Positions 11,960 through 22,515 are shown, numbered from the stretch's first letter. The stretch is DNA of 64,000 nucleotides from Pyxicephalus adspersus (GCF_032062135.1 NC_092860.1:65724202-65788201), one strand, 5' to 3'. A program made the numbers and translations. The notes: generated from the letters alone by a model not told the origin.

Positions 11960-12836
11960 TGATATAATTGAGAAACAAAAATTAAGGTTGACAAAGAACC
12001 AGGACCTAATGGATTACATCCACGTGTCCTCAAAGAGCTGAGCTCAGTTATTTCAAAGCCATTGTTTCTAATTTTTGGAGATTTCAATCACTGGCTTGGT
12101 ACCAATGGATTGGCGTAAGTCAATGTGGTTCCAATTTTCAAAGGGAGAGTAAAGTCATTACCAAGTAACTACAGACCACTATGTTTAACGTCCTTAATTG
12201 GAAAAGTCCTAGAGAGTTTGATGAAGAACTACTAGAATTAATATTATAAGTGATAGTCAGCATGAAATAAACAAAGGCCTAAATTGTCAAACAAGTTTAC
12301 TTTCTTTTTATGAGGAAGTAAACAGGTGGACAGTGGAGTAGCAGTTGATATTGTGTACTTAGACTTTGCAAAAGCATTTGACACAGTCCCCCACAGATGG
12401 TTAAAATGTAAGTTAGGGTCAATTGGCTTAGAAAAGCCAATCTGTAAATGGATAGAGAACTGGCTTAAAGACTGCATCCAGAGAGTAGTGATTAATAATT
12501 TATACTCTGAATGGTCTAAGGTTATTAGTGGTGTACCCCAGGGTTCACTATTGGCACCTTTACTGTTTAACATTTAATAATTGATATAGAGTTTGGGATT
12601 AAAAGTACCATTTCTGTATTGCAAATGACACCAAACTATGTTATGGAATTAAATCCATACAGTTTGTCTATAATCTACAAGGAGACCTTGATGTAGTGTT
12701 TGATTGGGCAACCAAGTGGCAAATGATATTTAAAATTGAGAAGGTCAGGCACTTGGGGGCTAACAACATGCATGCTTCATACTGTCTGGGGGAATACATT
12801 TGGAGGAGTCAGAAATAGAAAATAATCTGAGAGTTC
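11960..12836 (+). pseudogene. CR1 LINE ORF2, reverse transcriptase remnant
   Basis: RT motifs appear in order. There is a PGPNGLHPR-like segment near 12,000, YLDFAKAFDTVPH (motif with the first catalytic Asp) at 12,356-12,394, and SGVPQGS at 12,527-12,550. A decayed FADDTKL region follows near 12,620-12,640, where the copy reads as a broken frame. The enzyme would copy element RNA into DNA at the nicked target. Relative to the copy at 42,975-43,440 it carries small deletions. A hAT MITE interrupts the gene at 12,845. Confidence 0.88.
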
Positions 12837-12844
12837 TGGCAGAT

Positions 12845-13402
12845 CAGGGGTGTCGAATTCAAATACACAGAGCTCCAAAATTTAAACTTAGACAAAGTCA
12901 CGGGCCAACCTTGTAATTTATTGAAAAAATAGAGGACATTTTTTCTTCCATAATAGAGAAAGAGGCATAAAAATGTTTCTCTATTTGTAGCCTTCTGAGC
13001 TAAATTTCAATGGTAACCTTTTTGCACAGGCTAACAATAATAATAACAATATTCTTCTATAAAAATCTAACCATTCGAGTCCATGCCTTGGAGTAGCAAG
13101 GATAAATACAGCTGAGAGGGAGTGCTGGAAATGCCAGGCGCAGCCAATGCAGAGTTAAATCTTATGAGTGGCCTGCTGCTGAAACTCCCTCTTCATTTAA
13201 ATAGCGCTACTACTAAAATTCCCAGCATTAGTTGTGTCTATAAAACAGTCCAATGTGGGGCCACGCATAGGCAGAGAGCCCACTAGTCTATAGATGCGAG
13301 TCATGCTAGGAATTGTAGTAGCGGCACTATTTCAATGCAGCGGCGGGCCAGCTGCAGTTCATATTTAGGATTCCATTTGGGGGCCAGAGTTTGACACCCC
13401 TG
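12845..13402. mobile_element. hAT-type MITE with 8 bp target duplication
   Basis: Ends CAGGGGTGTC and GACACCCCTG form inverted repeats. Flanks TGGCAGAT (12,837-12,844) and TGGTAGAT (13,403-13,410) form an 8 bp target duplication with one later change, as expected of hAT transposition. The CR1 sequence reads continuously across it when compared with 50,870-50,900. It contains no coding sequence. Confidence 0.92.
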
Positions 13403-13680
13403 TGGTAGATCATAGATTTAATACCAGCATGCAATGCCAAGCTGCAATATCTAGAGCTAGTAATGTACTTGTGTTAAAAGAGGAGTAAGACTGCAGAGAT
13501 CGAGACATTATCTTGCCCCTGTATGAAGCATTGGTCAGACTGGAATATCATACCTGGAATATGCAGTCCAGTTTTAGACACCAGTTCACTGGTGCAGAGA
13601 AGGGCAGCTAAATTAGGAAAAGGAATGTAGGAGCTCAGCTATGAGGAGAGATTCGCTGAACTGAATTTATTCTCCCTTAA

Positions 13681-13885
13681 CCACCTTGCCGTTAAGCCCG
13701 ACCTTCGTTCGGGCACAAAAAAATTGCAAGGATGGTTAACCCCGAGATTTTTCCCATCCTTACTTTTCTGTAAGTTACAGGTCTACAATTTAAAAAAAAA
13801 ATTTCATGAAAAACGATGGATCACTTTTGGTACAGAAATCTAGACCTCAGTGTAACGCAATCATATTAAACATCTCTTAAGGAGG
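13681..13885. mobile_element. TTAA-flanked MITE (piggyBac-type)
   Basis: It sits between TTAA at 13,677-13,680 and TTAA at 13,886-13,889 inside CR1. Its left end (CCACCTTGCCGTTAAGCCCG, then CTTCGTTCGGGC) matches the complement of the right end of the 28.2-28.7 kb MITE (GTCGGGCTTAACAGTCGGG). The right end retains only GGAGG next to TTAA because an inverted copy of the CR1 flank lies just inside it. Confidence 0.8.
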
Positions 13886-13909
13886 TTAAGAGATGTTTAA
13901 TATGATTGC
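13857..13909. repeat. perfect 24 bp hairpin at MITE/CR1 junction
   Basis: Arms 13,857-13,880 and 13,886-13,909 are perfect reverse complements around the loop GGAGG. The right arm is CR1 sequence; the left arm is an inverted copy of it placed inside the MITE end. Confidence 0.95.
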
Positions 13910-14270
13910 CCTATATAAACGTTCCATATAGAGAACTCTCTTCCCAACTATTCACTTTAAGATCGTTGCAAAGGACAAGAGGGCATTCTTTGCGTCTCCA
14001 GGAAAAGAAGTTTAAGCTCCGCTTAAGGAAGGGATTCTTCACTGTAAGGTCTGTGAAAATGTGGAATCAGCTCCCTCAGGAAGTAGTTTTAGCATCTACT
14101 ATAGACTGCTATATATCTATAAAAGAAAAAGCTGGATGATTTTCTTGAAGGACAGAATATAACTGGGTAGTAAAGATTTAAAGTAAGTATATCAGACTGT
14201 TGATCCAGGGAACATCCTCTTATGGTTAAACTTAATAGTCTTTTTTTCAACCTAACTTACTATGTACCTA

Positions 14271-14359
14271 CCGTGTTTCCCCGATTTTAGGACATCCCCA
14301 TTAAGTAAGCCACCATTTCAAAAAATATAGGAGAGTGCCTTATAATCGGGGAAACAGGG
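14271..14359. mobile_element. Tc1/mariner-type MITE, TA target
   Basis: Ends CCGTGTTTCCCCGA and TCGGGGAAACAGGG are inverted repeats flanked by TA on both sides. It is a short, 89 bp member of the family seen at 21,612-22,070, inserted right at the CR1 3' end. Confidence 0.85.
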
Positions 14360-14384
14360 TATGTACCTCTCCATGGATCCTGAA

Positions 14385-14855
14385 AAGGATGCAGCTATTT
14401 CTAATTTGCCTCTGTCCTGCAGTTTAAAGGCTACTCAGCTTTTCCTGGGTTTTACTAACTGCTACCAGCTATTCATTAGAAAATCCTGGTAGTTCCCATC
14501 ATAGCACTGACCCGGAAGGATGCTGACCCCAAGAATAGGCCCTCTGAGGCTGTTGAGGCCTTTCATGCTTTGAAGAAAGCTTTTCTTTCTGGCACTGCTG
14601 TGCGTAGGCCTGATGTTTCCAAGCCCTTTTCTGTTGAGGTTGATGCCTGCTCTGTTGGCGTGTGAGCTTTTCTCTTCCAGACCCCCACCAGAGCTTGACA
14701 CCTATTTGCGTTCTTTTCAAGAAAATTCTCCCCAGTGGAAAATATTTAGAGACAGGGAGCTCCCACCCATCAAGCTAGCTTTGAAAGAGTGGTGCTATCT
14801 TTTGGAGGGTCAAAAGGTCACTATTTTTACTGACCAAGAATCTCCAGTATTCACA
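14385..14855 (+). pseudogene. Gypsy pol remnant (RT thumb to RNase H)
   Basis: Frames give the Gypsy LFLGFTNCYQLFIRK-like tract near 14,440-14,480, an AFHALKKAF-like stretch near 14,550-14,590, and a Pro-Phe-x-Val-Glu-Val-Asp context near 14,625-14,650. [15 protein letters not shown] segment (RNase H) follows near 14,750-14,790, then an ITIFTD-like end near 14,820. This is the usual order after the RT palm. The Asp of the RNase H start is followed at once by a frameshift and a TGA. The fragment lacks the YxDD palm and integrase. It differs from the Gypsy pol at 25.7 kb and probably belongs to another lineage. Confidence 0.8.
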
Positions 14856-15175
14856 GTCAGCTTGGTGCCTAAACCCCTGGCAGGCCCATTGGTCTTTGTT
14901 CTTTTCTCATTTTGATTTTGTAATTACCTTAAAACCCAGATCTGCCAGCTGACACATTTTTTTTTCTTTTTTACTTGCCTACATTAACTGACATCAGATG
15001 CAGATCAAAGCTCATCACTTTGATCTGCAAGTGAATGAAACAAAGTAGATACAATGATAACAATAATGTTACTTTGTATCTCTTTACTCATGTTCAATAA
15101 CATTTTTCCACATTGTGTCTAAATGTCTTTTTTCCAAAAATAAGGACTTTCTGTACTACAAACATCCTGTGAACT
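14856..15175. other. no recognisable gene
   Basis: Follows the Gypsy fragment; includes a T-rich stretch near 14,957-14,971. No motif seen. Confidence 0.5.
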
Positions 15176-15178
15176 TTA

Positions 15179-15538
15179 GGCTGGGTCTACACTGACGTTT
15201 TTAAAAACGCATATAAATGTTCCTATGTTGCATTTATATGTGTTTTAATGTGTTTTTATGCACTTGTGTTTTTTTGCATAATCTGATTTATTGCATTTTT
15301 ATTAGTGTTTTAAAGCTTGCCTTTAAAATGCTGGAAAATGTAAATGTGTTTACGTTTCAAGTGCTTTTAAATGCGTGAGAACGCCCTATTGTAATCAATG
15401 GAAGTGTTTACCCGCATTTTTGTGTTTTGGGGCGTTTTCCAGCTTTAATCCCACAGTTTAATTTTTTTAACGTTGCAAGCAACGTTATAGGTTACGATCA
15501 TAAAAGTGCCTCAAAGAAACGTCCTGGTGTAGATTAGC
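15179..15538. mobile_element. PIF/Harbinger-type MITE
   Basis: Ends GGCTGGGTCTACACTGACG and GTCCTGGTGTAGATTAGC are imperfect inverted repeats, and TTA flanks both sides (15,176-15,178 and 15,539-15,541), the 3 bp target typical of Harbinger. The interior repeats CGCATTTATATG-like words and has no open frame of note. Confidence 0.75.
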
Positions 15539-15541
15539 TTA

Positions 15542-15937
15542 TTGGAATGCATGGGAATTTCAACCATGGGCTTTTACAGCCTCAAGGTAAATGCCTTAAT
15601 GTAGTATTTTCTTTTAGAATTTAAATCTTTGTTAGGTTGAATCAACAAAAGAAAATTACAAAACATACAAATATAACATAACATAAATAATCAGTATGAC
15701 AATCTGTTTCAACATATGTACAAAGCTGTATACATCAAAAAGAAAACACAAAATAACAGTGCAAAGAATATGTTACTTACAAAATTCACATGTAGCTCTC
15801 CTAATATCTCGAAGGTAATGTAAAAATAAAGTAGTACAACATAACAATGTCAACCATTAAGTGAGAAACCCCATGGACCCAAACCAGACTTTTTTTCCTA
15901 TTTTATTTGAGGGAAATACTACTAAAATTAGGAGGAG
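15542..15937. other. no recognisable gene; A-rich tract
   Basis: A-rich DNA rich in AACATAACATAAA words; possibly an L1 3' UTR fragment in minus orientation, but I cannot confirm it. Confidence 0.4.
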
Positions 15938-16545
15938 TGTTAGGAGGCGCTCTCTGGGCTTACGATCCCAGGCCATGGCCCACTGCAGGAGGATGCGCGC
16001 AGCCAATTCACTCTGGTGGCTGGGCTCGTCGTAGCACTGGGGTTTTAGGATGAATTCCCTAAGGGTTGCAGCATCCTTGTAGCTGGGGTTTTCCCTCAGC
16101 ATCCTCTGCACTAGGCTGCACAACTGAGGGGAATTGCAGCTGTGTGTAGTTGATTAGCTGAGTGGTTCCTAATCAATCCCATACTGTCATTGGCTGCTGG
16201 GGCTTTATAGCTTCTCTGCTCCCTGTCACATGTGCCTCTTATAGCCTCTGCGGGGCTTACCTGTGTTGGAGTTGTTACTGTCCTGTGCCTGTTCCTGACT
16301 ATCCGTTGAACTCTCCCTGGACCGGCCTCTGCTTGTGACCCCCAACTCTGTTTTTGCCTTTCCCTTTGTACTTCGCTTGGTGGACTGATCTCCTGTGTTT
16401 TTGACCTTGGCTTGATTGTGGATTTCCTGACATTTTGTACTTTGTACTGTGGGCTCTGGGGCCGAGCCGGGGCTGCTATAGGCGAAGACTGCAGGTATAG
16501 ATTGGGGGCTGGTGTCTGGGGAATACTGGTACTAATACTGGGAAT
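15938..16545 (+). mobile_element. Gypsy LTR (family A)
   Basis: Starts TGTTAGGAGGCGC and aligns over its full length, in opposite orientation, with the solo LTR at 49,989-50,666. Shared blocks include CAGCATCC, TAGGCTGC, ACTGATCTCCTGTG and GGTGTCTGG. It is GC-richer than its surroundings, so its minus strand carries long chance open frames. The 3' edge is blurred by repeated GGAATACT words. Confidence 0.78.
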
Positions 16546-16671
16546 ACTAGGAATACTGGCAAGCCGGGCAGCAGAAATGGTTTGCTGATTGTCATTGATC
16601 CAAAGAGCCAGAATTTGCTCTAGGGGACTTAGTTTGGGTTTCCACCCGAAATATTGCACTTTGCCAGCCCT

Positions 16672-16914
16672 CCACCAAACTGGAGTCAAAGTTCATTGGG
16701 TCATACCGTATTGCTGGGAGAATAAATAGAGTAACTTATAGGGTAACCCTGCCTTACTTCATTAGGAGTGTAGACTCTTTCCATGTCTCATTGTTTAAAT
16801 CAGCAGTTAACGCGGCACCTTCCTTGGAGCCTCCCCCCCCCCCCCCGTGATAGATTGTAAAGGTTACGGTCTAGAAGAAAGGAGCTGGGTTCCAGCCGAT
16901 CAAGTTCATGCAGA
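16672..16914 (+). pseudogene. Gypsy integrase C-terminus with chromodomain remnant
   Basis: Plus-strand translation gives KFIGSYRIAGRI, VTYRVTLP and FHVSLFKSAV in order, the usual GPF/Y-type end of Gypsy integrase, then a Pro run. A chromodomain piece follows, with KGYG followed by EERSWVPADQVHAE at about 16,860-16,914. In intact elements this module targets integration to chromatin. Everything between the LTR and this fragment (gag, protease, RT, integrase core) is gone. A C14 run at 16,833-16,846 encodes the prolines. The frame ends where a partial LTR is joined. Confidence 0.8.
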
Positions 16915-17076
16915 AGTGTACTTCGCTTGGTGGACTGATCTCCTGTGTTTTTGACCTCGGCTTGTTTTTAAATTTCCTGACATTTTGTACTCTGTACTGT
17001 GGGCTCCGGGTCAACTGCCGGCCTATCTCCAGACACCATCCCTTGCGCACCAAGTCCTGGGGGCAACCGAGTGCTA
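16915..17076 (+). mobile_element. partial Gypsy LTR (family A)
   Basis: A direct repeat of 16,368-16,465 (TGTACTTCGCTTGGTGGACT onward), then sequence matching the complement of 50,100-50,165 (GGCCTATCTCC, CTTGCGCAC). The LTR's own start is missing: it begins mid-element directly after the chromodomain. It ends at GAGTGCT, where the unclassified transposon begins. Confidence 0.78.
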
Positions 17077-19302
17077 CATTTGTGTTGAATATTATCAGCA
17101 AAAAACAGAGAAAAAATATACAGAATTTGTGAAACAAGAATATCTTGCATATTTTGGTATTAGACTGGGGGACTAAGATAAGTATTGGGGTCACAATATG
17201 GTATGCAAAACTTGTGTAAAGTGTCTACGTCAGTGGGAAAAAGGAAAACTGAAAAGTTTGAAATTTGGTGTACCAATGGTATGGCGGGAGCCCAAAAATC
17301 ACCATAATGATTGTTATTTTTGTGCTGTGTAAATGTAAAAGGTTTCAATTGTTACAAGAAAAACAAGCTGGAGTACCCTGATTTGGAATCAGCAAGACAA
17401 ACTGTGCCGCATGGTGCTGATGTTCCCATACCAGTGTTCAGTACACCCCCTGACATTCCTGTATCCGACATGGAGAATATACATGGTTTGGAGTGTAATC
17501 CAGGAGTTAGTAGTGGAAGTGAACATGAAGGAAGTGTTTAGTCAAACCAACAGTTCTCCCAAGAAAAGCTCAATGATTTAATACGTGACCTAAGTCTGTC
17601 GAAACAAGCATTTGAACTTTTATCATCCAGACTAAAATAAAAGAACTGTCTCAGACTAGAAGTTAAAATAACTGCTTATAGGACAAGAGAGGTAACACTT
17701 CTACCATATTTCAGTGAAGATGGAGACTTTGTGTATTGTTGTAACATCCCTGGACTACTAGCCCATATGGGAGTACCAGAATAACGAACAGAAGACTGGT
17801 GGCTTTTCATAGGCAGTTCCACTCGAAGTTTGAAATCTGTTTAACTGCATAATGGCAACTGCTATGCATGAATTCCAATTGGTCACAAAACGTAAAGAAG
17901 AATATGAAAATATAAAAAAGGTCTTACAAAAGCTTTGCTATCATGAACACCAATGGTCCATACAGTATGTGTTTATTTAAAAATGGTGAACTTCCTACTT
18001 GGACAGCAAAGTGGATACACAAAGTACCCATGTTTCATCTGCTTGTGGGATAGTAGAGCAAAGCAGGATCAATGGAAAAAAGGGACATGGCAAGAGAAAA
18101 CATGAAAAAAGCTGCAGCGAACATCATAACGAGCCAATGGTTGACAAAGAAAAAATCCTTCTCCTTCCAGTACACATAAAGTTGAGATTATTGAAGCAGT
18201 TTGCTAGAGCTTTGAACAAGGAGGGTGATTGCTTCAAATACATTTGTAGATTCTTCCCTGGATTGAGTACAGGTTGAGTTACAGGTTGAGCCGAAAATCT
18301 AGCCATCGATATTCTGGGTCCTTTAGTTTTCCGGCATGAAATTCGGAGTGCATTTTCAATACAGGGACTGTAGTACACTGTTTAGCCGCCTATGTTTTGA
18401 TGGAGCTGTTCTCCAAAAACAGCTGTTAGGTCTTGCTTGCTTCAGTAAATACACGTTAAGCTGTCCCTGCTGCCTGCTTCCTAGAACTGTGACAGATGTC
18501 TGCGAGAGTGTGTGGAGGTGGAGTATAACCTTCAAAAATCCGGAATTCTTAAAAATCTGGCAACCTGTACTGAAAAATTAAAAGCAGGAATCTTTGATGG
18601 ACCCCAGATTCAGAAACTAAAAACAAAACTAAATGATTCAAATTTCACAAGTTACATGACTGATACTGAAGCCTCTGCCTGGTACATCTATGTCATAGTT
18701 GTCAGTTGTCAAGTTGTCAAGAACTTCTTGGGTAACCATAAAGCACAACATTTTGAAAAACTGGTACAAAACTTGCTCCTAAACTTTAAAAATGTGGGTG
18801 CTATTATGAGCATAAAGGTACATTATCGCCATAGCCATTAGCAAAAATTTCCAGAAAACCTTGGAGATTTCAGTGAGGAACAACGGGGGAGGTTTCATGA
18901 AGATATAAAGGAGATGGAAGAAAGGTATCAGGGCAGATGGGATAGACACATGATGGCAGACTACTGCTGGAACCTTCAACGTGATTGTCCTGATCATCAG
19001 CATAAAAGAAAATCAAACAAACAGAGTTTTTCATTGACTTCTTTGTGATTAGTTCTGTCAATATACTGAATATAAAAAATACTGACATTAAGGATTTTAA
19101 AAATGTAATTTTGTATACATAGGCATATCTAGTTTAATTATGCTTAATTTTCATGTTTCATTGGTTTCTATGAGGTTATTATTGAGGTAATTATTTAAAA
19201 AACTAGAGCCAATCTAGCAAAACCAATATCATTTTGGAATCTGTGCATCAAACATAATCTAAAATGACTTTAATCTGTTTGGCAAGAAAATGTTTGTTGA
19301 CC
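17073..19302 (+). pseudogene. unclassified DNA transposon, copy A (5'-truncated)
   Basis: Aligns with copy B (34,357-36,756) from its CYIC zinc-finger motif to the 3' terminus GTTGACC, but the 5' end is replaced by Gypsy LTR sequence. Domains in order: a CxxC...HxxxCxxC finger at 17,075-17,222; WREPKNHHND at about 17,287-17,316; a SLSKQAFELL helix near 17,592-17,620; LPYFSEDGDFVYCCN at 17,700-17,745; PCFICLWDSR near 18,030-18,055; and a C-terminal RYQGRWDRHMMADYCW at about 18,923-18,970. In copy A the putative first catalytic Asp (LFIDSS in copy B) reads Gly, and at least eight stops break the frame. It retains 14 bases that copy B has lost near 17,393. A pogo-type MITE splits it. Confidence 0.8.
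18270..18567. mobile_element. pogo/Tigger-type MITE, TA target
   Basis: Ends CAGGTTGAG and CAACCTG, flanked by TA at 18,268-18,269 and 18,568-18,569. Copy B of the host transposon reads straight through this point (near 36,138), giving the empty site. Confidence 0.85.
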
Positions 19303-20550
19303 TATGTTAATCATAATCAATGGTCTATTTGTGCGGTTGTCAAGTAATCAGATGATTCACAGAATAAGGTCCAGTAAAACCATCTCTGATTTGTAATCTC
19401 CTCAGTGTGCCTAAGAAAAGCTGTTCGGTCCTCCATCAGATACAGCTCATTAACACGGGTAAATTATTGGGCAATACTAGCGGTTCCCAGGTGATGCCAC
19501 ATTGCCAGAATACATGCTCTCGCAGCATCAATTAACCTTATCAAAAGGGATCTGCAATAAACCTTTCTTGGAATAGAGGTGGGATGTAAAAGAAAAAAAA
19601 CTGCCTCAAAAGGTATCTGGAAATCTGTAAACCTAGGGAAGAGACCATGCATCCCCTCCCAAAAGGGACGTAGCCTTGGGAAATCCCAGAAAATATGCAA
19701 GAAAGTGCCTTTATGTTCATTACATCTCCAGCAAATGTCTGAGGCTGTTGGAAGCAAAAATCTTAAATGGACTGTCACTCTGTAACATCTCGCCAGGATT
19801 TTATAACCCATCTCTTGGTATGATAAGCTAATAGAGGAGGATTCGGCAAGGGAAAGTAATTGATCACATTCATCAGGTGAAAGATCTACATTAAGATCTT
19901 AGGCCTACTTTGAAACAAAGGGGGGGGGTAAATTCTGAATCTGGGGCGAATAAAGGTGAGTATAGATGGGAGGTCAAATGCCGAACTGGACCCTGAGTCA
20001 TACATAGAGACCTAAACTCTGTAAGTGTCTTCCTAAATTTGTCCAACCTGGGGAGAGAATGCTCAAAATAGTGTAACTGATGTATATGCCAGAAACTCAA
20101 TTCAGCAAAGACCTGATCTGAGCTAATTTCCAATGAGGTCAGCCAGGCAGGGTACCGCAAGAAAAAGTTCACTTGGTTAGCACCCAATTCTGTCATAGTC
20201 TTAAATTTCGGGTCTTCCAGACCTGGTAGAAAATTAATATGATCAATCACAGGACTCAAGGGTGAGTTCCTCAGGGAGATGGAATGAGTTTGAGAGATAT
20301 TTTGAAAAAGGGTCAGGGTCATCCCTACAGTAGGATGGTTACAGATACCAGAAGACACTTGAAACAGAATTCAGGGTACGGCTATCAAGGGTATCTCTGC
20401 TGTTGCCTGCTCAATTTTATTCCAATGCTTCCAATCCTCATGTCTAAACTAATATTTATTTGACTATCCTGCCTAAATGTCGTGCAGCATAGTAAAGCGA
20501 GGGGTCTGGTACTCCCACTCCACTGTGCTTTTTCGTTAAACGAAGTATAT

Positions 20551-20910
20551 TAACCTCCCTAGCGGTTCATTTCTTTCCGGTGTTATATGTCTAAAAGCAG
20601 TACATTGTTTTTCATGAAATTTTATTTTACAGTATAATATAATAGTATGAGTATAATAAAGTTTGAAACACAAAATCATGTAAAAACAATAAATTGAATA
20701 CATTAAAAAATCTAAATATTAAAAAAAACACATTTTTTAATTTTTTAAAATTAAAAAAAAAAAATACACATTATACTCATACTATTATATATACTGTAAA
20801 AATAAATGTTCTTGAAAACAATGTACTGCTTTTACACATATAAATCCAATGTATTGCATTTAATACAGTTATTTTGTATTGAATGCAATACAAATGGATT
20901 TTGAATTTCT
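20551..20910. mobile_element. foldback MITE inside L1 ORF2
   Basis: Begins TTAACCTCCCTAGCGGT. Two long inverted arms, 20,591-20,660 and 20,771-20,834, pair almost throughout. A second palindrome at 20,842-20,900 is a member of the TTTGTATTG...CAATACAAA module found in four other places. It sits where the L1 RT palm should be. Confidence 0.8.
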
Positions 20911-21611
20911 GGTCAGGGTGAATAAGACTCTGGATGTGAGGAGTCAGGCAGCTAAAATCTTGGAGTACAGCTTCTCATCTACATTAAGGAGTGGAATTGG
21001 TCTAAAACTAGCACAGTTTGTGGGGTCTTTCCTTCTTTCAGAATAACAGTAATGTGGGCCTCATGAATGTCTTTAAGTACTGGGCATTGGGAAGATAGAG
21101 CATTGAATGCTTCCACAAATTGGGAACTAAGTGCTGGCAATGGGGTTTTATAATATTTTAAAGTCACCCCATCTGGGCCCTGAGCCTTTCTTGTGGCTGA
21201 AGCACCTATTGCCCAAGACAATTCCTCAGTAGTTAAAGGGCTCTGCTGTTGCTGTTTGTAACGATCAGGTATGGATGGCATATCTGATGAAAGTAAGTAT
21301 GCAGGTATAGCTGTGAGTATTGGCCTGTGTTGATGAGGTCTGTAATTTCACATTATAAAGTTGGGCATATAACTCCTGAAATACATTGGGGATGTCTCTG
21401 GGCAGATGGTGTATTTTCCCCCCTGAATCACAAATTTTAGGGACATACATCTTTGCTCTTTTAGCTCCTAAAGGATTAGCTAGAGATCTGCTACATTTAT
21501 TCCCGAATTCAAAGAAAGAGCGTGTGCACTTTGACAGGGTAGCCTTAGCCCCCGCAAAGCATAGGGTCCCCAACTGTTCCTGGGCTTCTTGTGTGTGAAA
21601 CAGAAGCACTA

Positions 21612-22070
21612 CCCTGTTTCCCCAATTGTAAGGCACTGTCTTATATTTTTTGAAATGCCAAAATATGCCCTAGGTCTTATTTTCAGGGGGATGTCTTATT
21701 TTTCCATGAAGAAGACTACAGTACACATTTATTGTTGAAAATCACTCATGAACACTCATGTGCCATTGGTTGTCCCCTTGTTAGGGCAGGGATCTCCGTT
21801 AGGGCAGGTAACTCCGTTAGGGCAGGGATCTCCGTTAGGGCAGGAATCAGCAGCTTGCTTCCTGCTGCAGAATGCCGGCTTCTTACTTTCAGTTTCCCTC
21901 TGCACTGCAGCCAGGAGGAGACACACACTGCAGCCAGCATCGAGGAGACACACACAGGATCGGATATCAGAGGATGTCTTATTCACGGGTGAGTGCCTTA
22001 TTTTAATTATTTTATCAAAAATCGGGGGTGGCTTATTTAATGGGGATGGCTTATAATCGGGGAAACACGG
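21612..22070. mobile_element. Tc1/mariner-type MITE, TA target
   Basis: Ends CCCTGTTTCCCCA and CGGGGAAACACGG, flanked by TA (21,610-21,611 and 22,071-22,072). Subterminal GGCTTATAA/TTATA words are typical of this vertebrate family. The centre carries an 18 bp minisatellite. Confidence 0.85.
21780..21851. repeat. 4 x 18 bp minisatellite in MITE
   Basis: Four adjacent 18 bp units of the type GTTAGGGCAGGGATCTCC with few changes. Each contains a TTAGGG hexamer. It stays open in several frames because 18 is a multiple of three. Confidence 0.9.
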
Positions 22071-22100
22071 TATTTATTAAATAAAATGGTAGTTTATTGT

Positions 22101-22515
22101 TTAACTCCCTTGGTGGTATGATTAAAGAGGATTTTTAAATGCAAGAGCAGTACATTTAAAAATCCTCTTAATTTTAAATTTTACCCCCGGTCCCGCCTAC
22201 CTTCCTGTACGGTCCCGCCCTCCAGGAACGCACTCGCGAGCAGATGCCTGGCTGGCATCTGCTTCCCCTAGCCTCACATCCTCAGTGTGCATGCGCTGGG
22301 CACACGAATGCTGGCCGGCATCGGCAGGAGAAGAAGATGCTGACATCGCTGGAGGATGCCGTGGACATCACTGGAGAACGCTGCTGGAACTGGGAACAAG
22401 GTAGGAGTTTTAACCTCCCTGGAAATTCCACCTCGAGTGTGGCTCGAGGTTACCACTTTTTGCATAGAAAATCCACCCCGAGCCACACATTCGGGAACAC
22501 CTCCAGGCAGGTTAA
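22101..22515. mobile_element. TTAA-type MITE, nested pair
   Basis: A first element starts TTAACTCCCTTGGTGGTATGA at 22,101 and has a GC-rich, CpG-rich centre. A second, 106 bp foldback lies at 22,410-22,515 with TTAACCTCCCTGG and CAGGCAGGTTAA ends. L1 ORF2 sequence resumes right after it. Confidence 0.7.

Larger units (their letters stand above)
13411..14268 (+). mobile_element. CR1 LINE, ORF2 C-terminus and 3' end
   Basis: Continues the CR1 copy after the hAT insertion and aligns along its length with 50,890-51,560. The conserved C-terminal segment around FTVRSVKMWNQLPQEV is at about 14,037-14,090. The copy ends at the typical CR1 3' terminus TTCAACCTAACTTACTATGTA. A TTAA-type MITE splits it at 13,681-13,885. 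Confidence 0.88.

Noticed and set aside
15857..16123. 88-codon minus-strand frame with protein-like composition
   Set aside because: It looked like a possible exon, but it starts inside the same LTR and the matching region of the other LTR copy does not keep the frame.
16111..16689. 192-codon minus-strand open frame, the second longest in the window
   Set aside because: It is antisense to a Gypsy LTR (15,938-16,545) that recurs inverted at 49,989-50,666; the GC-rich LTR keeps frames open by chance and no domain is recognisable.
21732..22056. Several overlapping frames on both strands around the 18 bp repeats
   Set aside because: They are products of the minisatellite in a MITE with clear TA-flanked ends.
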